A DNA stretch of 64,000 nucleotides from Akkermansiaceae bacterium UBA1506 (GTDB lineage: Bacteria; Verrucomicrobiota; Verrucomicrobiia; Verrucomicrobiales; DEV007), in contig DCQY01000126.1 in the NCBI GenBank assembly GCA_002323995.1, positions 19,019-83,018 on the forward strand, written 5' to 3'. The notes under the pieces are model-generated. The model was not told the origin of the DNA. It ran no database searches and saw only the letters and a list, made by a program, of their open reading frames with translations. The number at the start of each line of letters is the position of its first letter. The first letter of the stretch is position 1. The translations under genes were made by a program, and so were the position numbers. Shown here piece by piece: positions 15,986-24,668 of this stretch.

Positions 15986-17108
15986 ATGAAAGAAGAACTG
16001 CATGCGATTGATACAGAATCTCTTAAAGCCCGGCTCAATGAGCTGAGGCGGTATCTTTGACTTCGATAAGCTGGAAAAGGAATTGGAGGCCTTTGAGATA
16101 GAAATGAGTGCTCCGGAGTTTTGGGACGATAAGGACAAGGCCCAGTCCAAAGTATCTGAAGTATCGGTTTTAAAAAATAAAGTAATTCCAGTGCGTGAAC
16201 TCGCCTCACGAATCGATGATTTCTCCGTTCTTGTGGAACTGGCAGCCGAAGAGGGCGACGATTCTGCCTTTGATGAAGTGAAAAGCGATCAGGAGGAGAT
16301 CGAAGCCGCGCTCGATAAGATAGAACTCCAGACGCTACTCAATGGGCCGAATGACGGGGAGAGTGCTTTTCTTACGATCCATGCTGGCGCCGGAGGCACT
16401 GAGGCATGCGACTGGGCTGATATGCTGGTGAGGATGTATCAGCGCTGGGGACAGCAGCAGGGATTCAAGAGTGAAATGATCGACCTGCAGGAGGGGGAGG
16501 AAGCAGGAGTTCGTGGGGCCACGATTCGTTTCGAAGGCGAAAATGCCTTTGGTTATCTCAATTGTGAGCGCGGAGTGCACAGACTGGTGAGGATCTCTCC
16601 TTTTGATTCTCAGGCCCGGCGTCATACCTCCTTCGCAAGTCTCGATGTGGTTCCTGATTTGAAGGAGGAACCCGACATGGAGATAGACGATAAGGACATT
16701 GAGATCAAGACTGCCCGAAGTGGCGGTAAAGGAGGTCAGAACGTGAACAAAGTCGAAACGGCTGTGCACTTGACCCACTTCCCTTCCGGTATTCAGATTC
16801 GATGCACGGTCGAGCGAAGCCAGCATAAGAATCGCCAGATGGCGATGAAGTTACTGAAGGCTAAGCTTCTCCAGATCGAGGAGGATAAGAAACGGTCCGA
16901 AATGGAGCGGCAATATGGAGAGAAGGGTGAGATTGCCTTTGGCAGTCAGATCCGATCCTACGTGTTTCAGCCCTACCAGATGGTGAAAGATCATCGCACA
17001 GGTCATGAGACGGGGAACATTCAGGGGGTGATGGATGGCGGACTGGAGAAATTTATCGAAGCCAAGCTTCGCGGCCAGGTCGCGGGCGAATCCGACGAGG
17101 AAGTCTAA
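15986..17108 (+). CDS. prfB: Peptide chain release factor 2 (programmed +1 frameshift)
   Basis: Release factor 2 recognises UGA and UAA at the ribosome. Translation starts at 15986, reads 24 codons to a TGA at 16058-16060, and must slip +1 to continue at GAC (16059), giving about 373 residues. The tripeptide anticodon SPF is at residues 204-206 and the catalytic GGQ at 249-251 (in [15 protein letters not shown]), nearly the same positions as in E. coli. The slip site is the classic one, so the gene is regulated by its own product and is not broken. It is divergent from recO, with an 85-base gap for promoters. Confidence 0.96.
16046..16061 (+). promoter_or_regulatory. prfB: prfB programmed +1 frameshift signal
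   Basis: The sequence AGG CGG TAT CTT TGA C matches the conserved RF2 site except for C in place of the usual G in the second codon. It comprises an internal Shine-Dalgarno-like element, the CTT slippery codon and the TGA C stop context. Low RF2 would favour the shift, giving autoregulation. Confidence 0.95.
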
Positions 17109-17661
17109 ACAACTTGGCGGAGTTTTTCGAGTTGGATCCCACCGGTGCTAGTTGCCTCGACCGGAAAGAAAAAGATCTGGTCAAAGTTCACGTGGAGATG
17201 AATTCCTTCGATAATCGAAAGCTCTTCGAGCGAAGGGCTAGTACTGTCTCTAGTCCTTGTTTTCGTTCGGGACCGCGAAGGGATATGCCCTGTGGCGGCT
17301 ATTGAAGGGGATCCGTCAATAGTTGGCGTTTCTTTGATAAAGCGCCTTTTCGGGAAATGTGGTTTCAAACCGTTGGCTTCACAGCCTTGGAAGAAAAAAG
17401 ATTGAGATTTCGGCCCTCAAGAGGCTCTCGGTTAGCGGTTTGATGCGCCAAAAGAGAACGTCGACGCGTTAGAGCGTTGCCTCTCTTTGGCAAAAGGTCC
17501 CGAGGGTCTGCAGCGCAGAATCGTCAGCTTCAAGTGGTCTCATTGGTCTATTATCAAAGGAAACTGCTTATTGGCGGCTTTTGAGGACTTGAATTGCCTA
17601 CTGTTTTCCCGGAAACTTTACCGGATTTTGGTGGTTTATCTCTATTAAGAAAGAGGCCATC
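17109..17661. other. Long non-coding gap between prfB and the GspL-like gene
   Basis: These 553 bases hold no gene I can support. There is a minus-strand opening of 87 codons (17105-17368) and a TTG-started plus opening of 63 codons (17114-17305), but neither has family motifs or a credible ribosome binding site. I see no tRNA, tmRNA or RNase P signature. A long leader or promoter region for the secretion genes is the simplest view; a small RNA cannot be excluded. Confidence 0.5.
17652..17656 (+). promoter_or_regulatory. Ribosome binding site selecting a GTG start
   Basis: AGAGG lies 5 bases before GTG at 17662. The next ATG (17677) has no such element, so the GTG start is preferred for the GspL-like protein. 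Confidence 0.55.
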
Positions 17662-18894
17662 GTGTCCTCGAAAACTATGTCCAACCTAACGATCGTATTG
17701 CCCGGCCCCGAAAAGGAATGGCTTCTATTCCAAGGCGAGAAGAAAACCTCACAGGGTTCTGACCTGAGAGACTTAATCGGCCACCGAAGTGATGTCGTTG
17801 TTGGCTTCCCCTCTGACAAAGTGACAACCTTTCCCGTGGTGCTTCCGGAAACGGATGAGTCCCTGTATGACAGCATGATATACTCCCAGTTGGAGAAGCG
17901 GGGACTGCTTGCCGGCCATGAGGGAGAGGTGCTTTACGACTATGAGATCGTAGGCAAGGGGCCGAAGGGAAATACGTTCGCGGTGTCAGTCGTTTCAGAT
18001 GTTTCCAGTGAGTTGATCGATTCTAACGCAGCTGGATATGCTCCGGCGGCTTCGTTGCGCTCGGTGTCGCAAAATTCATGTTTGCTTTGGAAGGAGAAAG
18101 GAAGGCTCGTTCTGGCAATTTACAAAGGACGAGAACCAGTTCATCTCCAAGTTCTAAGCGGAGGTGACCGCCTTGGTCCAGCGATTGCGGGTGAGATCAA
18201 TCTAATTCTCATGGGGCTGAAGGGGGACACTTGCATGGAGGATAGCATGCCGCAGGCTTTGGTTCTCGAAGTAGACGATGCGTCGGCTGATGAGCGCGGC
18301 TCGTTTGCTGAAGGTTTGAATCTAACCGTTCATCCGACTTCGAAGTCCCACGTCTCAATTGGCCGAATCAGTGAGCGATTTCTTCCGAGTGCCGTCATTC
18401 GGGCGCGTCGCAAGCGGAAGGCAAAGAGTCGGATTGCGGTGATTCTCGCAGTCCTGTTTGCCTGCTATGCCGTTGGACTGAGTGCGATGATCATCAAGAG
18501 TAACAACACGGTTGCAGAAATCGGATCTCTTGAGCGCCAGATCTCGATTGTTGAGCCGGATGTTGATTGGGTAGAGCGGGTGGATCAGCGTTGGAAGAAC
18601 CTCGAGCCGGCATTTGAAAAGTCTTGGTTTCCGGTAGTGCAGCTCAGCCGAATCACTTCAGCCCTGCCGGGCAGCGGAGTGGTTATCCGAGAATATCGAA
18701 CTTCGGGTCGCGGTATACGGGTTCAAGGTCAGGCTCGAGATGTGCAACTGGCGAATCGATTACTGGAAGACCTTCAGTCGATGGCAGAATTTAATGCTTA
18801 CGACTGGAGTATGCCGAATCCCAAGGTCGAGAAGAATAATACGGCAACATTCGAAATTACAGGAAAACCGAAAAATGCGGGAACTGACAGTTAG
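17662..18894 (+). CDS. GspL/PilM-PilN-like secretion or pilus assembly protein
   Basis: This 410-residue protein has a cytoplasmic actin-like half (about residues 8-240), a basic stretch (RRKRKAKSR), one membrane helix (about 258-277) and a periplasmic region with a coiled-coil start and a ferredoxin-like fold (VVIREYRTSGRGIRVQGQ). That is the layout of GspL, or of PilM fused to PilN. Such proteins link the secretion or pilus ATPase to the inner-membrane platform. The start is GTG at 17662, supported by AGAGG. It overlaps the next gene by 20 bases, implying translational coupling. Sequence similarity is remote, so the call rests on architecture and neighbours. Confidence 0.65.
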   Translation: MSSKTMSNLTIVLPGPEKEWLLFQGEKKTSQGSDLRDLIGHRSDVVVGFPSDKVTTFPVVLPETDESLYDSMIYSQLEKRGLLAGHEGEVLYDYEIVGKGPKGNTFAVSVVSDVSSELIDSNAAGYAPAASLRSVSQNSCLLWKEKGRLVLAIYKGREPVHLQVLSGGDRLGPAIAGEINLILMGLKGDTCMEDSMPQALVLEVDDASADERGSFAEGLNLTVHPTSKSHVSIGRISERFLPSAVIRARRKRKAKSRIAVILAVLFACYAVGLSAMIIKSNNTVAEIGSLERQISIVEPDVDWVERVDQRWKNLEPAFEKSWFPVVQLSRITSALPGSGVVIREYRTSGRGIRVQGQARDVQLANRLLEDLQSMAEFNAYDWSMPNPKVEKNNTATFEITGKPKNAGTDS

Positions 18895-19471
18895 AGAAAA
18901 AGTCCTTTTAGGGGCTTGTATTGGAGCGATTTTTATCGCGGTGAATGGGTTTGCGGCGCGGTCTATTCTCAAAAATCTATCGGGTGGAGACGGTGAAATT
19001 CGCAGCCTTCGCAGTCAGCTCGCGGATCATGAAATGCGGCTGGAAGACGCTCCGGCAGCTGAAGCTCGCGAAAAATGGCTCAGCGAGATGATGCCTAGAT
19101 TGGGAGACTCGACTTTGGGAAAGGAGCAAGGCGATTTACTGCAAGCACTGCAGGATGAGTGTTTTGAGCGCAAGTTGACGATTGAAAGACAAAGCCTACA
19201 GGAGATTGAGTATAACAATTTTTACACCGAGGTTGCTGTTCGGCTCGAGATCAAGGGAGACGAAGCGGTGGTGACCGAGTGGTTGACCACGCTTCAAGGC
19301 CCCGAAAAATTCCAAGTGATCAAGAATCTGGAGATTGAGCTCGACCTTCGTTCCCGTGAACCGGAGCCGCAGGCAGAGTGCGAAATTACCGTGGCAAAAT
19401 GGTTTGTTCCCGACTCCTCCGGCGTCTCGCCGGCAGAAGCTGACAGGGCGAATTCGGATGAGCAGGGCTGA
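18875..19471 (+). CDS. GspM/PilO-like inner-membrane protein
   Basis: The 198-residue product starts at ATG 18875 inside the end of the upstream gene. It has a short cytoplasmic tail (MRELTVREKVLLGACIGAIF, the typical GspM/PilO beginning), a membrane helix (about residues 9-28), a periplasmic coiled coil (about 40-75) and a ferredoxin-like domain (about 95-175). GspM/PilO proteins pair with GspL/PilN in type II secretion or type IV pilus platforms. The coupling to the GspL-like gene supports this. The C-terminal tail is acidic. Confidence comes from architecture and position rather than strong identity. Confidence 0.65.
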   Translation: MRELTVREKVLLGACIGAIFIAVNGFAARSILKNLSGGDGEIRSLRSQLADHEMRLEDAPAAEAREKWLSEMMPRLGDSTLGKEQGDLLQALQDECFERKLTIERQSLQEIEYNNFYTEVAVRLEIKGDEAVVTEWLTTLQGPEKFQVIKNLEIELDLRSREPEPQAECEITVAKWFVPDSSGVSPAEADRANSDEQG

Positions 19472-19487
19472 ATGCAGAACCTAGGCA

Positions 19488-19493
19488 GGGAGG
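19488..19493 (+). promoter_or_regulatory. Strong ribosome binding site
   Basis: GGGAGG stands 6 bases before the ATG at 19500, one of the strongest Shine-Dalgarno matches seen in the window. It suggests the third gene of the set is translated well. Confidence 0.7.
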
Positions 19494-19499
19494 TAGTAA

Positions 19500-20204
19500 A
19501 TGAAACTAAGAACGAGGTGGCCGGTAGTAGCGGCAATAATGGCTGCGGCTGCCCTCTCATTGAGTGCTGGGGAAAGCGAATTATTGGTCTTTGCCGGTGT
19601 CGAAGGTCCCTCAAGTCTTGAAGTAGCCGACTTTGCTGCGTTGAAAGGAGCGAGCCCGTTTGTTCGAATCCTAAATCCTGCTGAAATCTACACATTGAAA
19701 GGAGTCGCCAGAGTCGATGAAGAACATTTGGCAACTCTCTACAATCGAGAGACTAAAAAATCCGTTGTTGTGTCTCCAAAAGAAGCTAGTGATGAAGGGA
19801 TTCAGTTGATCCAAGTTGCGGGTGGCCAGGGCTTAGAGGGAGTGACCGCAACGGTTTCTTTTGCGGGAGAGGAGGTGGAACTCAAATACCAGTTGGAAGG
19901 CCTCAACATGGGTCCCCGTGGCCCCGGAGGTCCACAGCGAAGTAAAGGTGGAGACGATGGGAACGGCGAGCGCCGCGGCCCTTCCAGAGAGGATATCGAG
20001 AGATACCAGAAACTCAGTGAAGAGACGCGGAATCAGTTAAAGCAGTATATTGGGCACGTGATGAAGACTTACCCTAATCTCTCTCGCGAGGAGCGTGGAA
20101 ACATGATTCGTGGAGCAATGATCAGGTTGGGTGACGGAAAGCCCCTCGATTTTGCTCAACCAAGCAACAGCGGGGGGCAGCCGTCGCCGCAGCAGCGACG
20201 ATGA
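19500..20204 (+). CDS. Exported protein with GspC/PilP-like segment
   Basis: This 234-residue protein begins with a signal peptide or anchor (about residues 1-24). Residues 45-115 contain ILNPAEIYTLKGVARVDEE, a run like TLKGV..d...a.lyNretkks, then a short-strand region to VELKYQ. This resembles the homology region of GspC or PilP, which connects inner-membrane parts to the secretin. A Gly/Pro/Arg-rich linker (GPRGPGGPQRSKGGDDG) and a helical C-terminal domain follow. It is third after GspL-like and GspM-like genes, the place where a PilP/GspC component would be expected. This is an inference; the protein could also be an unrelated secreted factor. Confidence 0.55.
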   Translation: MKLRTRWPVVAAIMAAAALSLSAGESELLVFAGVEGPSSLEVADFAALKGASPFVRILNPAEIYTLKGVARVDEEHLATLYNRETKKSVVVSPKEASDEGIQLIQVAGGQGLEGVTATVSFAGEEVELKYQLEGLNMGPRGPGGPQRSKGGDDGNGERRGPSREDIERYQKLSEETRNQLKQYIGHVMKTYPNLSREERGNMIRGAMIRLGDGKPLDFAQPSNSGGQPSPQQRR

Positions 20205-20225
20205 TCGCTGGCGCAGCGGTAATGA

Positions 20226-22709
20226 TTAATCCCTGTTGAGGCGAATTGCACCAATATCCATCATCCGCGGCATTATATTTTCGCCTGCGGTGAGAACCAA
20301 GGTGTAAATCTCACCCTTTTTCAGGTTTACTGTTCCATCCAATTTGATGTGGCTGAACGAAGAAAGGTCGCTGGTCTCCGCGGAGCTTCCTTTAAAAACT
20401 TGGTCTGCCACATAGATAATGAAATCGCTGGGCTCCTTTTCTAAAGAGGATTGTTTAACTTCAAATGTGTAGGCACCGGAGTCCTGGATCTTGAAGTTCC
20501 ACGAAAACCAGGTATCCCGCGAGGTCCAATCCGTGATCGATCCGAGAGAAGAGTTGATTGCTGCTTTCTGATCACCTTGAAAGCTGCCTAAATTACCGGT
20601 AAGCTCCTCGCCTGCGGCAATTGTCTTTACGGAATTGATGGATGTTTCCATCGTAGCAACAGTGCCCCTAGTAACTGATTTGAGATCTTCATCGTTGTTC
20701 CAACTGCGAAGGAGTTGGAGAGTCTCAGGGTGAGGATATTGAAGAAGATTGCCGACAAGGCGGCGCAGACTATTCTGGTCATTGATTCTGCGGGCCGCAC
20801 TGTCCCACGTTGCAATTTTCTCTTCGAGATTCTCGGGTCCTGGCAATGTTACAAGTCTGGCGAGAGCCCGACCTGCGATGACCTGAAGGCTTCGATCATC
20901 AGTGTTGTCGATGATAGCCTCGACCTGAGGGATTGGAGAGCGGTTGCTCCAAGTCAGGTAGGCACTGATAGCGTCGCGCTGGTAGTCGAGATCTTTCTTT
21001 TGATTGAAGATGCTGGAAAGACGTGTTTGCACCTCATCAGTAGCGAGGGCCCCCAGTATTCGAAAAAGACTTTTTCGTTCGTCACTTTCAGCATTGGAAA
21101 GCCTCGTAAGAATATCTCCGATATACTCCTTCTGCTTTTTGCTGTGGCGCAGAAGATTAAGCGCAAGTCCCTCAATGGTGCGACGAACTTGTGTTTCTCG
21201 ATTGCTCTCAAGAAGTTTCAGGATTTCCGGAAGATTTTCGTCTTCTGCCAATTTGCCGGCCGCAGCGATAAACTGGAGTTGCTCCTCTTCCTTGCTTGCT
21301 GATGGAACGTATCTGAGAATTGTGGGGAGAGCTGACGAGTAACCTTTATCAGCGAGAACTGAAGAAAGGTGAACGCGCAGGGAATTTGATTTAGCATCTT
21401 GTAGTTCGCTGAAAATCGCTTCGTTGACTCCTGCTCCTTCGAGCAGGTGAAGAACCTTTAAGGCATTGGTTCTGAGCCCTCCCGGTGCGCCTGAGTCCGA
21501 AAGGATATCGACAGCATCTTCGACATCTTTTGCTGTTCCGAAAACCTCTTCAAGTAAGGCCATGTCCGCAATTCGGGATTGCTTCCTGATCTCGCTAATT
21601 TTGCTGATGATACCGATGGCGGTTAGGATTGCGATGCCTCCCGCAACGCTTCCCATAATGATCCACTTTGTCTTGTTATTCGAAGGAGGCTTGGGACGAT
21701 GATGAGGGGGCCGTGCGGTCGTTCTGGATGCAGCGACCGCGGGCGGATTGGGAGAGGTCCCTACGATTAGTGCCTGCGGCGCCGAGGCCTGCTTTGCCGC
21801 GGTGACAATTTTGATTTGCCCTGTTGTAACATCTAAGGCGCCTTCCACGGGAAGTGCTTTGACAGGGACAGCCTCAGCGACTTCCAGATCCTGCGGCCAT
21901 CGTTGAAGAGCGTCCTTCGCGTTAGCGGGGCGATGCTCAACGTTCCGATTGATCAGCCACATTACCCACTGACAAATTGAAGGGGCAATATCGGGGCGGA
22001 TCTGATCGAGCGGAACCACCTTGTGTTGCAGGTGAGAGTTCATAACCTGCGGCGCGGTTTCGCCGTTGAATGGATACTGGCCGGTTAAGGCATTGTAGTA
22101 AACGCAGCCCATCTGGTAGAGGTCAGTACGTGCGTCAAGCGCACTTCGCTCAAACTGTTCTGGAGCCATGAAGAAGATCGAACCAAGAACTGATTCTTCT
22201 TGATCCATCGTTTGTATAGACGGCGTTTTGCTGAACTTGGCGAGACCGAAGTCGAGAATCTTAGTCTGAAATTTCCCAGAGGCTTGCCAAATCACCATTA
22301 TGTTGGTGGGCTTGATGTCTCGGTGAATCACATCATTTGCCTGAGCAGAGATGAGTGCCTCCATTGTCTGATAGACCACTTCTGTGAAGTCCTCCTCGGT
22401 AAGGACACCGCGTTCGACCGTTTCGTCGAGAGTTTCCCCCTTGAGAAGTTCCATTACGACAAAACCGCCTTGTTCGTCCTGACCAACGTCGAAAACGGTT
22501 ATGATATTAGGGTGGTTGAGGCTAGATAGGGTCTGTGCTTCTGAAATCAGCTTGCCCGCAGCCTCCTTGACTTCCTCGTCAGTCGCTTGGCCTGCGGTCA
22601 GAACCCGCTTGATCGCTACTTCTCGCTGCAATTGCGTGTCGAAAGCTTTATAAACTGCTCCGAGGCCGCCTTTGCCGATCTGTTCGCGAATTTCGTAGCG
22701 ACTACTCAT
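20226..22709 (-). CDS. Membrane Ser/Thr protein kinase with HEAT-like and beta-sandwich ectodomain
   Basis: This 827-residue Hanks-type kinase has a cytoplasmic catalytic domain (about residues 5-275): glycine loop IGKGGLGAVY (11-20), Lys34, HRDIKPTN (Asp131), DFG (153-155) and MAPEQF. A Pro/Ala-rich linker leads to one membrane helix (349-369). The extracytoplasmic part has HEAT-like helical repeats (about 380-670) and ends with a beta-rich module (WFSWNFKIQDSGAYTFEV). It should phosphorylate cytoplasmic proteins in response to an external cue. PASTA repeats, the usual sensor in Gram-positive kinases, are absent. It is convergent with the GspC-like gene and divergent from polX. Confidence 0.92.
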   Translation of the reverse strand: MSSRYEIREQIGKGGLGAVYKAFDTQLQREVAIKRVLTAGQATDEEVKEAAGKLISEAQTLSSLNHPNIITVFDVGQDEQGGFVVMELLKGETLDETVERGVLTEEDFTEVVYQTMEALISAQANDVIHRDIKPTNIMVIWQASGKFQTKILDFGLAKFSKTPSIQTMDQEESVLGSIFFMAPEQFERSALDARTDLYQMGCVYYNALTGQYPFNGETAPQVMNSHLQHKVVPLDQIRPDIAPSICQWVMWLINRNVEHRPANAKDALQRWPQDLEVAEAVPVKALPVEGALDVTTGQIKIVTAAKQASAPQALIVGTSPNPPAVAASRTTARPPHHRPKPPSNNKTKWIIMGSVAGGIAILTAIGIISKISEIRKQSRIADMALLEEVFGTAKDVEDAVDILSDSGAPGGLRTNALKVLHLLEGAGVNEAIFSELQDAKSNSLRVHLSSVLADKGYSSALPTILRYVPSASKEEEQLQFIAAAGKLAEDENLPEILKLLESNRETQVRRTIEGLALNLLRHSKKQKEYIGDILTRLSNAESDERKSLFRILGALATDEVQTRLSSIFNQKKDLDYQRDAISAYLTWSNRSPIPQVEAIIDNTDDRSLQVIAGRALARLVTLPGPENLEEKIATWDSAARRINDQNSLRRLVGNLLQYPHPETLQLLRSWNNDEDLKSVTRGTVATMETSINSVKTIAAGEELTGNLGSFQGDQKAAINSSLGSITDWTSRDTWFSWNFKIQDSGAYTFEVKQSSLEKEPSDFIIYVADQVFKGSSAETSDLSSFSHIKLDGTVNLKKGEIYTLVLTAGENIMPRMMDIGAIRLNRD

Positions 22710-22919
22710 TGACTTGCGGAGCTAAAAAGCGATTGGTGGGACTTCCAAGGCCCTTTTCGAACATAAGGGTCATTATAAATTTTTCACGAAAATTTGAGCG
22801 TTTTTCTGTTCATTGTTCGGCGGACTTCAGTGATATAGGAGTGCCTTAACGTCTTGGGTCGATTTCAGTTCGGAAAACAGTTGGCGTGACGTCGGGTTCG
22901 TCCTAATTTGGAATCATCT

Positions 22920-24668
22920 ATGACACGTGAAGACTTGGTGGAAATTCTCGAAGAAATTGCCATCCTGCTTGAATTAAAAGGGGAGAATCCGTTCAAGATC
23001 CGTGCTTATCGTAGCGGAGCCGAGACGGTGCGTCTGTATCCGGGCGATATTGCTGCACTCGCACGTGAGGGAGAGCTTCGAGGGATTAAAGGGCTGGGTG
23101 ACGCGCTGCAACAGAAACTTCATGAGCTCGCTTCGACGGGGAAGCTCGAATACTATGAGAAGTTGAAGGGGGAGTTTCCGGAGACGCTTTTTGATTTGTT
23201 CGGTATTCAGGGTCTCGGGCCGAAAAAAATCAAGGCCGTCTATGAAGCTCTCGGGGTCGACTCAATTCCCCACTTGAAGAAGGTTTGTCAGTCGGGTGAA
23301 ATCGCGAATTTGAGTGGCTTTGGAGAGAAAACGGCTCAGAAGATTCTGGAAGCTATCGCCTTCAAGGAACAGAACGCAGACCGGTTTCGGCTCGGTGATG
23401 TGGCATCACCTGTCATGATGATCATCGATGCTTTGAAGCAACATCCTGATTGTTTCCGAGTCGAAGCAGCGGGAAGTTTTCGCAGGGCGAAAGAGACGGT
23501 TCATGACGTAGATTTTCTTGCAGCATCAAGTAAGCCGAAGGCTTTAATTGATTATTTTGTCGATCAGGAGTGGGTTAGCCGAGTCATAGCGCAAGGCGCA
23601 ACCAAGGCGAGTATCAATCTTGAGAACGGACTTCAGTGCGATTTGCGTGTTGTCAGTAATGACGAATACGCTTGTGCGTTGGCTTATTTCACAGGCAGCA
23701 AAGAGCACAATGTTGCAATGCGTGGAAGAGCCTTGGAGCGTGGCTACACCTTAAACGAATATCGCCTGGCCGTGAAGGAGGGAGGCGATGCCGTGGAGCC
23801 TCCAGTGTTCGAAAATGAAGAGCAGCTTTTTCAGTTCCTTGGTTTGGACTATGTGCCGCCGGAGATGCGAGAGAATACCGGCGAAGTTGAAGCCGCTAGT
23901 GAGGGAAGTCTTCCTGAGCTTGTGGCGCTGGAAAACCTTCGCGGCACCTTTCACAATCACACGACGGCCAGTGACGGGCAGAATTCTCTTCGGGAGATGG
24001 CCGAGGCGGCTATTGATCTTGGCTTCCAATATCTTGGTATAGCGGATCACTCAAAGAGTTCGTTTCAAGCCAACGGGTTGAATGAAAGCAGATTAAGGTC
24101 GCAGATTGCTGAGATAGCATCTCTTAACTCCGAGTATAAGGCGCAAGGCCAAAACTTCCGCCTGATAGCGGGAAATGAGGTTGATATCCTCAAGGACGGC
24201 TCGCTTGATTTTGATGATGAGATTTTAGACGAGTTGGATTATGTGGTAGCATCGGTTCACAACGCGATGACTCTCTCTGAGTCTGATATGACCGATCGAA
24301 TTATTAGGGCGGTTCAGAACCCTCACGTCACCATGCTTGGCCACCTGACGGGACGCCTCTTGCTGAAGCGAGAGCCTTACGCTGTTGATGTAGCAGCTGT
24401 CATCGAGGCTTGTGCAGACACGCGAACGATTATCGAACTCAACTGTAGCCCGTGGCGTCTCGACATGGATTGGCGCTGGTGGAAGTTTGCTAAGGAGAAG
24501 GGCGTGAAGTGTTCCATTAATCCGGACGCTCATCGCGCTTCCTCTCTGGAGTATTTATGGTTCGGAGCTCGTATTGCTCGGAAAGGATGGCTGACCCGCC
24601 GCGACGTAGTAAATACCCTGACGCTCCACGAGATTGAGGCATTCCTTGATCTGGATCCTGTATCATGA
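22920..24668 (+). CDS. polX: DNA polymerase/3'-5' exonuclease PolX
   Basis: This 582-residue family X polymerase, starting at ATG 22920 (a TTG at 22908 is less likely), has helix-hairpin-helix regions (IKGLGDALQQKL and GIQGLGPKKI). The nucleotidyltransferase palm carries Asp196, Asp198 and Asp241 (HDVDFLAAS, CDLRVV). The C-terminal PHP domain (about 340-575) keeps its metal ligands in FHNHTTASDG, ADHS, GNEVDI, SVHNA, GHLTG and NPDAH, so exonuclease or phosphoesterase activity is expected. It acts in gap-filling repair. Its TGA overlaps the ATG of the next gene (ATGA), so the two are translationally coupled. Confidence 0.95.
   Translation: MTREDLVEILEEIAILLELKGENPFKIRAYRSGAETVRLYPGDIAALAREGELRGIKGLGDALQQKLHELASTGKLEYYEKLKGEFPETLFDLFGIQGLGPKKIKAVYEALGVDSIPHLKKVCQSGEIANLSGFGEKTAQKILEAIAFKEQNADRFRLGDVASPVMMIIDALKQHPDCFRVEAAGSFRRAKETVHDVDFLAASSKPKALIDYFVDQEWVSRVIAQGATKASINLENGLQCDLRVVSNDEYACALAYFTGSKEHNVAMRGRALERGYTLNEYRLAVKEGGDAVEPPVFENEEQLFQFLGLDYVPPEMRENTGEVEAASEGSLPELVALENLRGTFHNHTTASDGQNSLREMAEAAIDLGFQYLGIADHSKSSFQANGLNESRLRSQIAEIASLNSEYKAQGQNFRLIAGNEVDILKDGSLDFDDEILDELDYVVASVHNAMTLSESDMTDRIIRAVQNPHVTMLGHLTGRLLLKREPYAVDVAAVIEACADTRTIIELNCSPWRLDMDWRWWKFAKEKGVKCSINPDAHRASSLEYLWFGARIARKGWLTRRDVVNTLTLHEIEAFLDLDPVS

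Noticed and set aside
16058..16060. Premature stop making prfB a pseudogene
   Set aside because: The TGA is part of the canonical RF2 frameshift signal; SPF and GGQ are intact downstream.
17105..17368. 87-codon minus-strand frame after prfB
   Set aside because: No family motif, no ribosome binding site, and low-complexity Ser/Thr/Arg composition typical of chance frames.
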